Shown in pieces: positions 1-11,002 of a stretch of DNA of 64,000 nt. Both the position numbers and the translations under genes were made by a program. Positions within the stretch are counted from its first letter, which is position 1. The number at the start of each line of letters is the position of its first letter. Source of the DNA: Amphiura filiformis (lineage: Eukaryota; Echinodermata; Ophiuroidea; Amphilepidida; Amphiuridae); the NCBI RefSeq assembly GCF_039555335.1, contig NC_092640.1, positions 32,481,887 through 32,545,886 on the forward strand, read 5' to 3'. The notes under the pieces are model-generated. The model made no database searches. It saw only the letters and a list, made by a program, of their open reading frames with translations, and was not told where the DNA came from.

Positions 1-287
1 CAATAATCAATTATCAATCAAGATAATCACAATTTTCAGAACGTTAAAGATTTTTTTTTAATTTTAAAAGTAAAAATTTGGAACATTTTTAAATGTGATC
101 GTGATCCCAGAATTTCAAGGGTACCAGACAAATAGTTTTAGAGATAGCTCAACTTGAAGATTGCATTTAATACAGCAGTGAATGGAGATTTTTTCATAAA
201 ATTGCGATTATCTCGAAAAGTGTGTCACCAACAAGCAATGAATTTTTGCTAAATTTATTTTTTGAACACGCAATAGGCGTTTTTTAA

Positions 288-288
<1 letters not shown>

Positions 289-328
<40 letters not shown>
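289..328 (+). repeat. poly(A) tract
   Basis: Forty consecutive A residues lie directly before the border of the dispersed repeat that begins near 336. It could be a retroposon tail or simple slippage. No retroposon body is recognisable upstream. Confidence 0.9.
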
Positions 329-330
<2 letters not shown>

Positions 331-335
331 AAAGA

Positions 336-1072
336 CTATTAAACCAAGATAACACTCATTGAAACAGCTCAACTGATTAAATCGGATCTTCTCTGGTTGT
401 GCACAAGTGACTGTTTTCATGTGCGATATCGCAATAAAGCTGGTATTCATAGCTTCAGTTGGGTAACCGATTATAAAGGAAACGAAAGGAAACAATGTTA
501 TGTGTGGCTTTGTTCACGAAATCAGACAATGTCGTGCTTTTTGTAAACCAGCATTCTTGAAAATGAGCAACATCATGATTTTTGACTTAACACGGTTTAG
601 AAATAATTTCTTCATATTTTTGGTGTTATCTGTCGTTTACATATCCTTCCTAAAACACCAAAGTACGAGTATTTCCAAACATCTAAATTTGCTAAAAATT
701 TAGGACATGTTACAAAACTATATTGTCTAGAATTTTAGAAGAGTACTTTTAATATTGGCCGGTTATTTTTCACACAGCGACGTTAACTAGGCAATGTACT
801 ATTACCTATAACATTAACTAAAACACCAAAGTACGAATATTTCCAAACATCTAAATTAGCTAAAAATTTAGGACATGTTAAAAACTATATTTTCTAGAAC
901 TTTAGAAGAGTACTTTTAATATTGGCCGGTTATTTTTCACACAGCGACGTTAACTAGTCATATCCCCATGCTGTTAACGTATATAGGGCTATTTGTAAAG
1001 GTCACGCGTCAATGGGAAAGAGCACTGTGTATTGTGTATAGGAAAACGGACAGTAACTGCAATATGTATCTT
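336..1072 (+). repeat. dispersed repeat family A, copy 1
   Basis: This block recurs in inverted orientation at 42996-43527 and partly, in direct orientation, at 52803-53017. Shared landmarks are TTTTTCACACAG, GGTCACGCGTCAATGG and GGAAAACGGACAGTAACTGC. No long reading frame is conserved between copies, so it is a non-coding dispersed repeat of unknown class. Confidence 0.75.
651..957 (+). repeat. tandem duplication inside repeat A
   Basis: A unit of about 168 bp, beginning AAAACACCAAAGTACGA and ending in CACACAGCGACGTTAACTAG, is present twice in a row. The inverted copy at 43 kb has only one, so the duplication is specific to this copy. Confidence 0.8.
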
Positions 1073-1339
1073 TCAATGATTGAAACAAGCTAAAGATTGT
1101 ATAATTCACATGATTATTTCATGAGGAATGTCAGTTAATCATTGCTACTCCACCTTTTGTAACTTGTAAATGTGTAAAATAATTATGCTCAGTATCGTTA
1201 ATAGATAGGCCTACTAGCAACATTCACATGATGTAAGAAATGCTGGTATGGTACAGGGGCGTAAATCCATTTTTGAAAGTGGGGGAGACACAATGAAAAC
1301 TATAAGTCATTGATACTTCGGCGCGACAGCGTCGCACGT

Positions 1340-1870
1340 CGCGCCCCGCGACGTAGGGGGGTGTCTGAGGGGGGATGTGCCCCCCTGAGAAGTAAGAAAC
1401 TTTTGCAAAATGAAAACCTAATTGAAGCCATTTGGTGGACCATTTTGGCACTATTATTGTGTAAAATTTTAGCTTGAAACAGCTGAAAAATTGTGAAATA
1501 ATGGCCTAATAAGCCATTCGTGGACAAGTCTTCTCTCAAACAGAGGCGAAAGCGACCACTTATTTATGTATACGCTGGGGTGTCTGAGGGGATGTTCCCC
1601 CTCAGAAGTAAAAACTTTGCAAAATGAAGACCTAATTGAAGCCATTTGGTGGACCATTTTGGCACTATTAGTGTGTAACATTTTAGCTTGAAACAGCTGA
1701 AAAATTGTGAAATGACGGCCTAACTTGTGAACAAGTCTTCACTAAAACAGAAGCGAAAGCAACCACTTGTTTACGTACACACAGGGGGTGCCTGAGGGGG
1801 ATGTTCCGCAAAATGAAGGTCCAATTGAAGTCATTTGGTGCATAATTTTTACACTGTTATCATAAAAACA
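1340..1870. repeat. tandem repeat of about 210 bp, three units
   Basis: Anchors GTGYCTGAGGGG occur at about 1361, 1580 and 1788. Each is followed by an AAATGAA...TTGAAGCCATTTGGTGGACC segment and AGCTTGAAACAGCTGAA. A related array in the opposite orientation lies at 25850-26750 and a single related unit near 57730. Short frames here are repeat by-products. Confidence 0.75.
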
Positions 1871-1988
1871 AAAAAAAGGACCGAACTCAATTTGCAAAAT
1901 TTTACTTGAGATTTGAGATTCGGAATTATTACTAAAGCATGCATGGATTGATGTTGATGAAGTCAGCATTGAGTCCGTCTTAATTAAG

Positions 1989-2322
1989 GGTAGACGCGGG
2001 ATTGTTGGTCGAAGCAGCCAAAAAATCGATTTTTTATTGTCTAAATCCATATATTATTGAAAAATAATACTTTGATGTTTTGCAAAAGTTCATTTTACAA
2101 ATCATATACTTTGAAAACTTGCTTAATTTATTGTTGTTAATAAGTTATGTACATTTTACAAAAGTGTTGTTGTTTAAGCCCTCTTTACAACATAACTCAA
2201 GAACCACAGAACCTACAAAATATTTCTGTGATATTTGAATTCTTCTACACGCTCACAAGGAAATGAGCAATGCAATTTTTGCCAAAGCTCACTACCATTC
2301 GCAAGATGTTGTGAACTACCAA
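1989..2322 (-). mobile_element. truncated copy of the foldback element at 16098-16500
   Basis: TTGTTGGTCGAAGCAGC and the following 330 bp match the right half of the 16.1-kb element in reverse. The second terminus is missing, so the copy is truncated or diverged. Confidence 0.7.
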
Positions 2323-2539
2323 ATCGCAACACTTTAAAATAGTGTATTACCTTAAAGCTGACTTTGGTGATAAAATGTGACGGGCCCTGCATATCGACGG
2401 GCCCGCAGTACAGGCTTTTGAGCCGAGGACCCGCCTTCAAGCAATGCCCCAAATAATCACAGGCCAATAATATATTATACTTACGATCAAGCCGGCTGTG
2501 CGGATTTTTAGGTATGGGCAGTGATGGGCCTGTTACGTG

Positions 2540-2765
2540 CAATTTAACATTTCTTCTTCTCTTTTTCTCCCTTTTCTCTTCTTTTTCTCCCTTTCTCTTC
2601 TCTTTTTCTCCTTTTCTCCCTTTCTCTTCTCTTCTTTCCCTTTTTTTTTTTGGGGGTGGGGACCAAAATGTGGGGGGCGACATTTGATATTGTGTTCCCC
2701 CCACTTTGAAAAGTGCCAGGGGGACGTGTCCCCCTGTCCCCCACCCGATTTACGCCCTTGGTATG
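2540..2765. repeat. polypyrimidine tract and G/C-run block
   Basis: About 100 bp of almost pure C/T on the plus strand is followed by runs of T, G and C. The flanking ACGCCCTTGGTATGG recalls other repeats here. The Arg/Lys/Glu-rich minus-strand frames across it are low-complexity artefacts. Confidence 0.7.
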
Positions 2766-2778
2766 GTATATAGTCCGT

Positions 2779-3340
2779 ATACCTTCCTCGAGTCACTAAA
2801 TTAAATCAGATTTTGAGATTTTCTCAAAAACTGGTAATTTTTTGCAGGAATCTGTTATGCTAGTTGGATTCCTTGTATCATTTCCTTTCTGAAAATACTT
2901 TTATATACTAACACTGTGTATACTTTCAGTCATCTTGGATTTGATCAATTAGTTTATATACTTCTCATCATTACATTTAGAGATACAATAAAAAACAATA
3001 TCTAAATATTAAAAGGGCATTTCGTGATCCACAGCCTCATCCCCCCACTTTTCTCAAAAAAGTTGAGATTTTTATATCACTGGAATACTCTGGCTACATA
3101 ATGTTTATGTACAAAATATTTCTTGCAGATTAATTCGTGTAGCAAAGATATCGCGAAATTTTACAACGTATTGTCTATGGAGCAGTGTAATACACATAAT
3201 CATGCATAACTCGCAAACGCAAAATCGGAATCAACTGAAATTTTGGGAATATGCTTTTTCGTGGATATGTACTGAAAAATGTCATAAAAAGAGGATGCTA
3301 GGATCACGAAATACTCCTTTAATGACTCGAGGAAGGTATT
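2779..3340. mobile_element. outer foldback enclosing a TTAA element
   Basis: ATACCTTCCTCGAGTCA at 2779 is matched in reverse by TGACTCGAGGAAGGTAT at 3324. The inverted pair brackets the element at 3013-3318, suggesting an older element that was invaded. Confidence 0.5.
3013..3318. mobile_element. TTAA-flanked MITE, copy 1 (piggyBac-like target)
   Basis: The termini carry AGGGCATTTCGTGATCC and its inverted partner and are flanked by TTAA on both sides. Related copies lie at 27174-27510 and 35215-35551. It has no coding capacity. TTAA target duplication is typical of the piggyBac superfamily, so that assignment is an inference from the flanks. Confidence 0.65.
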
Positions 3341-3654
3341 CAACCTGAAGCATGGGTGCAAAATAATTGAATCACATGAAAAGATCAATTAAGTTTATAC
3401 AAATTTATTAAAGTCTTGCATATATAAGGGGTGGACAAAAATTTTTAGCACATGTTCTTCATGTTGCTGTAAATCATGAGTATGGCTTAATAAGGATAAT
3501 AAAGAAGTGCCATACGAACTGCATAGTGCATAAATAGTTAATAATTACGCAGGGTGTAAATTTTAGGGGTGACATTATATTGGCAAGTTTATGACATGGG
3601 GGTGAGCAACTTTTAGCACACATTTTTTTGCGACACATTTTCGACAATACACCC

Positions 3655-4835
3655 TAACAGCAGTAGGTAGCTGTGTTAATGTGTTATGCTATCTTTAATA
3701 GGTAGCAGCATTATGCTACATTCAGTAGATAGCATCATTCAGTAGATAGTAGCATTCACACAACATGCACAATGTAATCTTCAGTAGATATTAGCATTCG
3801 AGCAATGTAATATATTTATGCTTTCTGCAGTAGATAGCAGCATTCACAGAATGTAGCCTAATATGTTATCTTAGGTACAGGGTGAGTCAAAAAAACTGCA
3901 ATAGAGCAAAGAATCGATATTTATGTAAGAATCAAATCGAACTTTCCCAATATTGAAATATTCTGTAAATGCTACGCTCAATGGCCACCTTCTGTGAAAA
4001 TATGAAGTGAATCGCAACTACCGTTTAATTTGGATGAGTCCTTTTGTTGCGATACCCAATTTCGTATTTTGTCCACGAGGTACCATGTGTTTTGAATGAG
4101 AGCATACAGTGCGCGGTAAAGGCACCATATCTGAAACTGACTTTAACTTAAATAAGGTTGATTTTTGCGTTAATTACATGTTTTTTTTCTGTTCAAACAA
4201 ACTTTCTAACATTACTTTAAGTCCTTCATACCTCACTCGACTCCAACTCCAGTTTCTTAATCCCAATATGTCCAACTTACTGGATATTTTGTAATTCACT
4301 CCATTTCAATTTGCCCGCATTTCATTTTGCAAATTTGTATGTTTTTGATAGAGAATAAACATCTTTAAAGTAAAGGTAAAATGAAAATAACAACAAATAA
4401 TGTTTCTTCTCCTTAAACAGACCAAGGGCAATATCACTTTGGATGCTCCATTTTATTTCAATGCCAACGAGGTTAAGAAAACGGCAGTTGTTCCAAATCT
4501 ACCTTACACAGAGTGGGCTCACATTCAAATTTTAGATGTCTCTTGGACAAACATTAAAATTGGGTAGCGCTATAAAATGTGTCATAAAAACAAAATGGTA
4601 AATGCTAATTCCTTAATTTTTTCACACAAAGTCACTGATGGATATACCATATATAAAATGTTTTCAAACCTAAAAAGTTCAACTCGGTTCTTAAGTAAAA
4701 ATGGATTCTTTTATCTATTGCACTTTTTTTGACTCACCCTGTAGATAGCAGCATTCGCCATTCACACAATTTAATTTAAGCTATCTTCAGTCAACAGCAG
4801 CATTCACATAATGTATGCTATCTTTAGCAGATTTT
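3655..4835. repeat. TAGATAGCAGCATTCA tandem repeat, split by a transposon
   Basis: Variants of CAGTAGATAGCAGCATTCAC recur irregularly from 3655 to 3875 and resume at 4742-4835. The array is interrupted by the element at 3878-4741, inserted at a TA within a unit. Confidence 0.75.
3878..4741. mobile_element. Tc1/mariner-like non-autonomous element, 864 bp
   Basis: The ends read CAGGGTGAGTCAAAAAAA and, inverted, TTTTTTTGACTCACCCTG. Both are flanked by TA (3876-3877 and 4742-4743), the target duplication of Tc1/mariner elements. No intact transposase frame is visible. A half copy is at 53604-53875. Confidence 0.75.
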
Positions 4836-5339
4836 ACATTTTGGGAGAATTTGCATTTGGGAGAATTTTTTATTCAATTTTACTAAAATCATGTCAAAAG
4901 TTACTATACGATTACAACATGCAAAATTGCTATTGAATAGCAATATTTTAAACAATTGGTTCACTGTTTCAGCTTGGCGACTGAGTTGGCTGTATGTTAC
5001 AACTTGCCCGTCAGCATTTATATACTAGGGGAGCTAGAAGCACATCCTTTTCACCCCCTCCCAGAACCGAACCAAACCAACTTGTTTAGATTCCTGAGAT
5101 GACCCCCCCAAAAAAATAATAATCAGGATGTTCCCAAAAGAAAAAAAAGTTTTACCAAGATAGCGTCCAAAAAGGCCGCCAAATGCAAGTAATGACGTTT
5201 TTCAAAGTTGAAAATCTTTTAAAAACCAGATTGTCTCAGCATCAGGGAAAGTTGGGCATTCATGTGCAGCCAAGTCTGGACAATTATCCTATCAGTTCCA
5301 CTTGAGCCATATCAAGTCCTCTTGAAAGTTTATGCTATT
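4836..5339. other. no gene seen
   Basis: AT-rich sequence with a short C-rich patch near 5040-5110. I see no coding exon or RNA gene. Confidence 0.5.
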
Positions 5340-5868
5340 GATTTGGGTCATAGTATTGGAATGATGTAGGAGTTGTTGTGTTGTTATAGCAACAATCCCA
5401 GATTCTTGGCCATTCAGATGGCACTTTAGTGGGGTGCAGCCAATCAGGTCTCTGCTTTAATTCCATTTCTTTTGTTGTGTTCACACCTTTCTTAGTAAGC
5501 CACTTGCATTTGCTCCTCCGATCATGCTGGACCAAAAATCCCACCCACCCTCCCAGTAGCTGGAAGGGTAATTCAGTTATCTCATTTGTCCAAGATGCTT
5601 CAATAAAAGTATGTCAAATTATGCTACTCTCTGCTTTGTCTGGAGTTTTCTTCAAATCCTGAAGAATCTCGTCAGTAGATTGTCTCCACTTTCTACTACG
5701 CTTTGTGATGGCTTTATGAATGCTTTTTATGGAGTTCTGTTTATTTAATAATTGCGTTATAAATATTGTTTTCCAATTCAATCCTCTGTTTGATCCAAAG
5801 AGGTATCTGTATTTGCTTAAGATGAAATTTGGTTAAATGTGATACAGAAGTCAATTCTTGCATGTCCA
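5340..5868 (-). pseudogene. decayed coding stretch, family not recognised
   Basis: Read on the minus strand, about 145 codons (5740 down to 5340) stay in one frame with a single TGA. The composition is protein-like, including SRKWRQSTDEILQDLKKTP, TKKGVNTTKEMELKQRP and VPSEWPRIWDCCYNN. Further upstream (5868-5745) another frame reads MQELTSVSHLTKFHLKQIQI, so at least one frameshift separates the two parts. I do not recognise the family. A transposase or host-gene remnant are both possible. The evidence is composition and frame continuity only, so this is tentative. Confidence 0.35.
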
Positions 5869-6599
5869 GCCTATATGGTTGGCTTGTTGTACACATTTTT
5901 CCAATAATTCTTGTATTGTGTTATTAATAATATTTATTGGAAGATAAATAACTATTCATATTATGTCTTAACTGCTATGAAAGTGCTATGATTATTATAT
6001 TATTATTATATTATGAAATCTATCATTATTTATCATTATTTATCTCAATTATATTTATGTATATGAATATAAAATTGTTGAATGGTCATAAATAGCTTAA
6101 TAAATGGTCCTCATGATCGGGAGGGCAATGCGGAGTCTAATCATTGCTTTGGTGTTCTGTTTTCCTGATGTCTCGAGACAATCACTATAAATGACCATAA
6201 TGAATACTATTTCGGAACCAAACTAACTTTTTAGCTAGCTATTGCCTCTTCCCACCCAGGTTTACAAATGGGTACCAGCTTTATTCAACGGTAAGAAAGG
6301 TAACAGACTTGCTGTGGAGAAGATCTAGCACAGTGGCGTACCGTGGCCGCCCCTTCCCCGGGGGGCTGAAGAAAATCCAATTTTGCCGCCCCTTCCTCAA
6401 CAGCACGAAAAGGTTGCCCCTTTTTTTTTAACGGTTCATACTTCATGCAAAATTAACCGATTTTTAGCCTAAAGTTGACGAATTCAGCAACCTTTCACTC
6501 AAATTTTGCAAAATATGACTAAGTATTTTGACAAAAAATTTTTTTTACCTCACCAACTACCATGATGGAATCAGCATCATCTGAAATGCACTCACACAA
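5869..6599. other. no gene; short interspersed repeat at 6335-6440
   Basis: AT-rich microsatellite-like sequence fills 5930-6070. The 6335-6440 segment, with AGTGGCGTACC then GGCCGCCCC and CCGGGG, resembles 12009-12250 and is a repeat fragment. Confidence 0.5.
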
Positions 6600-7990
6600 G
6601 TTTCTATGAGTCATGTCTGGTGATCCCCATTGAAAAAAAATTTGGCACAAAGTATGAACTTTGACCTCTATTGAATTAGTGCGCCCACATGATCCCACTT
6701 TTTTTTTTACTTGTTATTAGTTATACATAAGCCCCTTTATATCCAATCATCCAAAAAGTAAGATGGGATCTTGTTGGCGCACATTTTTATTACGGGTCAA
6801 AGTTCCACTTTTGTGCTGCACATAGGCAAAATAATGCCAATTCGGCACAAAGTATGAACTTTGACCTCTATTGAATTAGTGCGCCCACATGATCCCACTT
6901 TTTTTTTACTTGTTATCAGTTAGGGACCGTTCACAAACACTTGTAAGGGGGGCCTGATGCAAAAAAATTTTATCGCGAAAAATTTTCGGGGCCCCCCCCT
7001 TTACAGACCTCGAAAATTTCAGGACCCCCCCTTTTTGACATGTAAATTATCGGTCAACCCCATAGAAAAGCATATAAACTCAATTTTCCCATTTTTGTCA
7101 TTTTTTCAGGGCCCCCCTTAGGAGGGTCAAAAATTTCAGGGCCCCCCCCTTTTGCATCAGGCCCCCCCCTTACAAGTGTTTGTGAACGGTCCCTTATACA
7201 TAAGCCCCTTTATCCAATCACCCAAAAAGTAAGATGGGATCTTGTTGGCGCACATTTTTATTGCGGGTCAAAGTTCCACTTTCGTGCTGCACATAGGCAA
7301 ATATGCATCACTTTGGCACAAAGCTTGACCTTTGACCTCTTTTATATTAGTCCGCCCACATGATCCCAATTAGCTGTTGCTTGTTTTTTGTCTACTGGTC
7401 GCCAAAGAAGGTAGACGATGAAAAATAAAATTGGGATCTTGTTGGCGCATCTTTTTGTGATGCAGTAAAAAGCCCACATTGTGCAGCGCGTGGGAAAAAG
7501 AGGTCAAATTGACCTCCAAAATGAGGCTAAGTCCATTTTCAAAAAATCAGAAAAATATGAAGATCAAGAGATCCCAAGCTAATTTTTTTCAGTTCTTGCA
7601 GAGAATTAACTCTTCTTTGATGAAATGCTATTCGGAGAGTCAGGTGACGTTGGCGCGCGATAATACAGGCATGCAAATATGTGCGAAAATAGGAAATTTT
7701 GACCTTTGACCTCTGTTAACTCGGTGCGCCAACGAAATCCCAAAAAATTTTTGCTGAAAAATGAAACTTGCCATGGAGGTCTTTAATTTCAAACTTGTTC
7801 GGACTTGGGATCTTGATGGCGCAGCCCGTTATGATGCTTTGAAGTTTGCACGAGGCGCTTTTCATCAAATCATTGGATTTGCTGATTTTGTGCGCCATCA
7901 AGATCCCAATTTTTTTTCTTGGTTTTGTAATGTAACCGTTTGGTACTTTATAAAAATGCAAAATGCAGGTTGGGATGATGATGGCGCACA
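6600..7990. repeat. diverged array of GGGATCTTGTTGGCGCA repeats
   Basis: GGGATCTTGWTGGCGCA and its inverse TGCGCCAWCAAGATCCC occur about eight times (for example near 6765, 7225, 7430, 7805 and 7895), with shared segments such as TTTGACCTCT and GCTGCACATAGGCAAA. Units at 6640-6850 and 6850-7310 are close copies and supply the empty site for the MITE at 6923. Confidence 0.75.
6923..7193. mobile_element. PIF/Harbinger-like MITE, 271 bp, with TTA target duplication
   Basis: The terminal inverted repeats of about 40 bp start GGGACCGTTCACAAACACTT. They are flanked by TTA at 6920-6922 and 7194-7196. The neighbouring repeat unit at 6710-6735 reads the same flanks without the insert (ATTAGTTATACATAAG), so the borders are certain. 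Three-base TTA/TAA duplications and GGG-starting ends fit PIF/Harbinger. Confidence 0.85.
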
Positions 7991-7995
7991 ATGTT

Positions 7996-8191
7996 ATTCG
8001 CCACTTGCACGGTTCCGCCATTATGCACTATGTGCGGGGAGAGCCTCGAACTGGCAGCATACATGAATGGGAATTGAACCAGTCATATAACATTCTGTGT
8101 AAGGTTACGTAATTCTTCCTTTCATGTATGCTGCCAGTTCGAGGCTCTCCCGCATATAGTGCATAATGGCGGAACCGTGCAAGTGGCGAAT
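7996..8191. repeat. near-perfect 71-bp inverted repeat (hairpin)
   Basis: Arms 7996-8066 and 8121-8191 differ by one substitution and one indel. The 54-bp loop carries, on the minus strand, GGTTCAATTCCC, which resembles a tRNA B box. The arms would fold into a very stable hairpin. No protein is indicated. Confidence 0.9.
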
Positions 8192-8293
8192 ACACCTCCA
8201 AAGTTTACCATTTGCAAGTAAGGCTCAGAGAGGCTGAAATTTCAAGAATTTTTTAAAGCTGAACGAGGGCGCTGTGCACGCTCATATTTTACC

Positions 8294-8880
8294 GGGGGGG
8301 GGGCCGGCCAAGATTGGCTCAATTTTGACGTTGTCATTGGTTTTACACGTAAACACAAAAATTTCTCAAATTATTCCAAAACTGTACGTATGTTATTAAG
8401 CACTATTTTATCAGTCTAAATCCGTTGAGGTTCGCCAGTGAACCTCATTGTAAGTACTGTTTTTTTATTTTTTTTTTTATGAATAACGCACGATATGTTA
8501 CGATATATACTGAAAATTTCCCCTACGTGTATCAATGAGTTTACGTGGTGTAGTGGTTACGGATCTCGCCGCCCACGCAAAGGGTCCCGAGATCGATTCC
8601 CATCCCCGGCGATGATTAAAAAATTTTCTTCTTCTTTTTTCTTTGAATTTAAAATTATTTATTTTCATGTGAAAATGTATATATTGCACTGGGAAATATG
8701 TTTTGTGCATTTTTTTTCTGTAATGGGGCCACCCGGCCAATAGAGCTAAGAACGGATCTTGGCTCCGGGAAAAAATAATTGCGTCCATCGTGCAGGCAGT
8801 GTTGCCGTCATATTGTCTGTTTTGTTTACGCTTTTGGCTGTTGCCACATTGAATAATGTAGTCCACCATCGTCTGATTTT
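8294..8880 (+). repeat. dispersed repeat B with internal tRNA-like core, copy 1
   Basis: An inverted copy occupies 62366-63308. Shared blocks include GGTTTTACACGTAAACAC, ATTCCAAAACTGTACG, GTGAACCTCATTGTAAGTAC and TATTGTCTGTTTTG. The tRNA-like core sits in the middle rather than at one end, unlike a standard SINE. Confidence 0.75.
8539..8612 (+). other. tRNA-like sequence inside repeat B
   Basis: GTGGTGTAGTGGTTA matches a tRNA A-box region and GAGATCGATTCCC a B box, 40-50 bp apart as in a tRNA. The acceptor arms do not pair convincingly, so this is a tRNA-derived pseudo-sequence, not a functional tRNA. The homologous core is at 63000-63074 (minus). Confidence 0.55.
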
Positions 8881-10742
8881 ACATGTGAGTTGTTGGTGCT
8901 AATAGGTACCAAAATTATTTCTTAGAGACAATTCTATTTTTTTTTGTATCACAAGCCCCCTTATTCATGTACATAATAAGGGAGACTGGCTCTTAAACAA
9001 CTACAGAGTGCACAGATGCACTAGTCCCACATATAAATCCAACCATAAAGCTTGAATCTTAAACCATAAACAACCTTATCCAGAATATATGAATGGATTA
9101 TCATTATCAAATACATGTACCTATGGATTACCACATTATTTCGGTACAAAATATATATTTTGTCCAACTTAACAAACCTCATTTTCAGTTTATATTTTAG
9201 GTATTACTAAAATAAAGTTAAACTGATGAGGTATACAAAAATGTTGTTCTACTTGAAGACCAGTACTAAAAGTCATTAATAATTGTGAATTAGCCTAAAA
9301 TGGTGGCTCTTTGTAACCCCAATATATACAAAGCAAAAGACAAATCGAGTAAATAAACACTTACGAACATATATTTCCTATAAAACATTAAAGCAAACAA
9401 ATATCGTTCCTATTTTGTCAATAATATTGAAAATCATATGAAAGTCACTTCTGATGTTAAGTCCATGCTTTTTAAGTCGTGTAACTAGCATGTAAAATCT
9501 TTTCTTTCTGACTGAATTCAGTTACACAAACACTGTAAAGAAAGCGCATTTCAACTTTACCGAATTCATATCAAGTCATCCGGAAAATTGAAGATTTAAA
9601 CAAAGGTTAACTTTACCAACTTCAAATTATTATTTTACCGGTGACAGGCATATAGAAATGTATTGTATCGTGTGATAGTGATACACACATGACATGAGGT
9701 CCATCCCATGAAAAAAGTACTGCTTTTTCCTACCAAAACCATACTTGGCATGTATGTTACTTTGGATGAAAGAAGTAAAATAAGCCTTTGGGCCAGCTCA
9801 ATTTTCCCCTTAAAATTCAAGATGGCGGCGAAAATCCCCAAAATACGCTAAAAGGACACATGTATATATATCATGTCGTGATGTACAGACTTGACATTTA
9901 GTATGGAATATTTTTTCGCAAAAAAAAAAGAAAGACTAGTGTGGATGGGTCTGCATAAACCGCACGGGGTAAATATTAATTGGGGTGTCCCGGTGTGTCG
10001 GGAGATGGTGTAAAATATTTGTTTGACAGAAAATGTGCTTTCCATTAGTTTACATTATGAAAGGAAAAGCAAATCTAAAATTTAAAAAAAACATGGATAT
10101 TTTGCCACTCAATAGCGCCGCTATAATTTCATTTGATCTTTTCCTGAAAGTGCCGGGAATTATTTTTGTTAACATCTTTGTTTGGTAGAGTCCTGTGGGG
10201 GATCATCACTAAATTCCCGTAGATACCGGACTATTAGTATAAAGATGGGAATGGATAAACGTATGCATGTAAAACGATTGGTTAAGATACAAACGCAGGC
10301 AAACGATGCTAATGCACTTTCATGGGATCATGTGATGTGCATTTGCCGTGGAGAAATAGGCATCTGTCGTCAGTATACAGGAAGCTCTTAATCAATGAAG
10401 TAAGTATAGAGAAGAATGAAAAGAAGAAAGTAAAAACAAATCCAGAACACGGTTCTCTGCTGCCAAATAATAGTTCCTTATATTCTGAAAAATCAACACA
10501 ATGGAAAATAATTGATTTAAAAATATATTTGGTTGTACGTGAGTGCGACTACCCATAACTAATGAACCAGTCGGACACGTAATGAAGAGCAACATATTGA
10601 AAGATAAGACAGAAAAATAATTTTAGTAACGTCATGGGCCACAAGGTAAATATATCCCTTAAACAAAAGGACACCTGCAAATTCACATCATTTGCTAGTC
10701 TCAGGTATTAGTGACTGGCGCCTTACACACCTACACCATTTA
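8881..10742. other. no gene seen
   Basis: Low-copy AT-rich sequence. Open frames are under 80 codons and lack coherent composition. GTAAGT near 10398 could serve as a splice donor, but no supporting exon is seen. Confidence 0.5.
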
Positions 10743-11002
10743 GGGACCGATCGTTATTTACAGCAGGGGGAGAATGGGCGTTTTGGAAAAAATATCGACC
10801 AAAAAATTCGCGTTCCCCCTCGCGTCCGATCAAAATTTTCGCGTTCCCCCTTGTTTTCTAAATTTTCTCCATTTAAAATTTAACAATCCCCCCTCCTGGT
10901 TCAACTAAAGATTTCAGGTTCCCCCCTAAAGACCCTAAAAAATTTCGTGTTCCCCCTAAATTTTCCCATTCCCCCCCTCTGTCATAAATAACGATCGCTC
11001 CC
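10743..11002. mobile_element. PIF/Harbinger-like MITE, 260 bp
   Basis: Inverted ends GGGACCGATCGTTATTTA and TAAATAACGATCGCTCCC enclose C-run sequence. The flanking triplets are TTA on the left and ATA on the right, so the target duplication is imperfect. It is related in style to the element at 6923. Confidence 0.65.

Noticed and set aside
2544-2796. Lys/Arg/Glu-rich frames on minus
   Set aside because: They translate a polypyrimidine tract and appear in several frames at once; low-complexity artefact.
7761-8066. 101-codon frames on both strands
   Set aside because: They lie within the GGGATC/GGCGCA repeat array and the hairpin arm and have no splice or family support.
10182-10391. 69-codon frame followed by GTAAGT
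   Set aside because: It lacks an ATG at its start, ends in a stop before the donor, and has no acceptor or homology.
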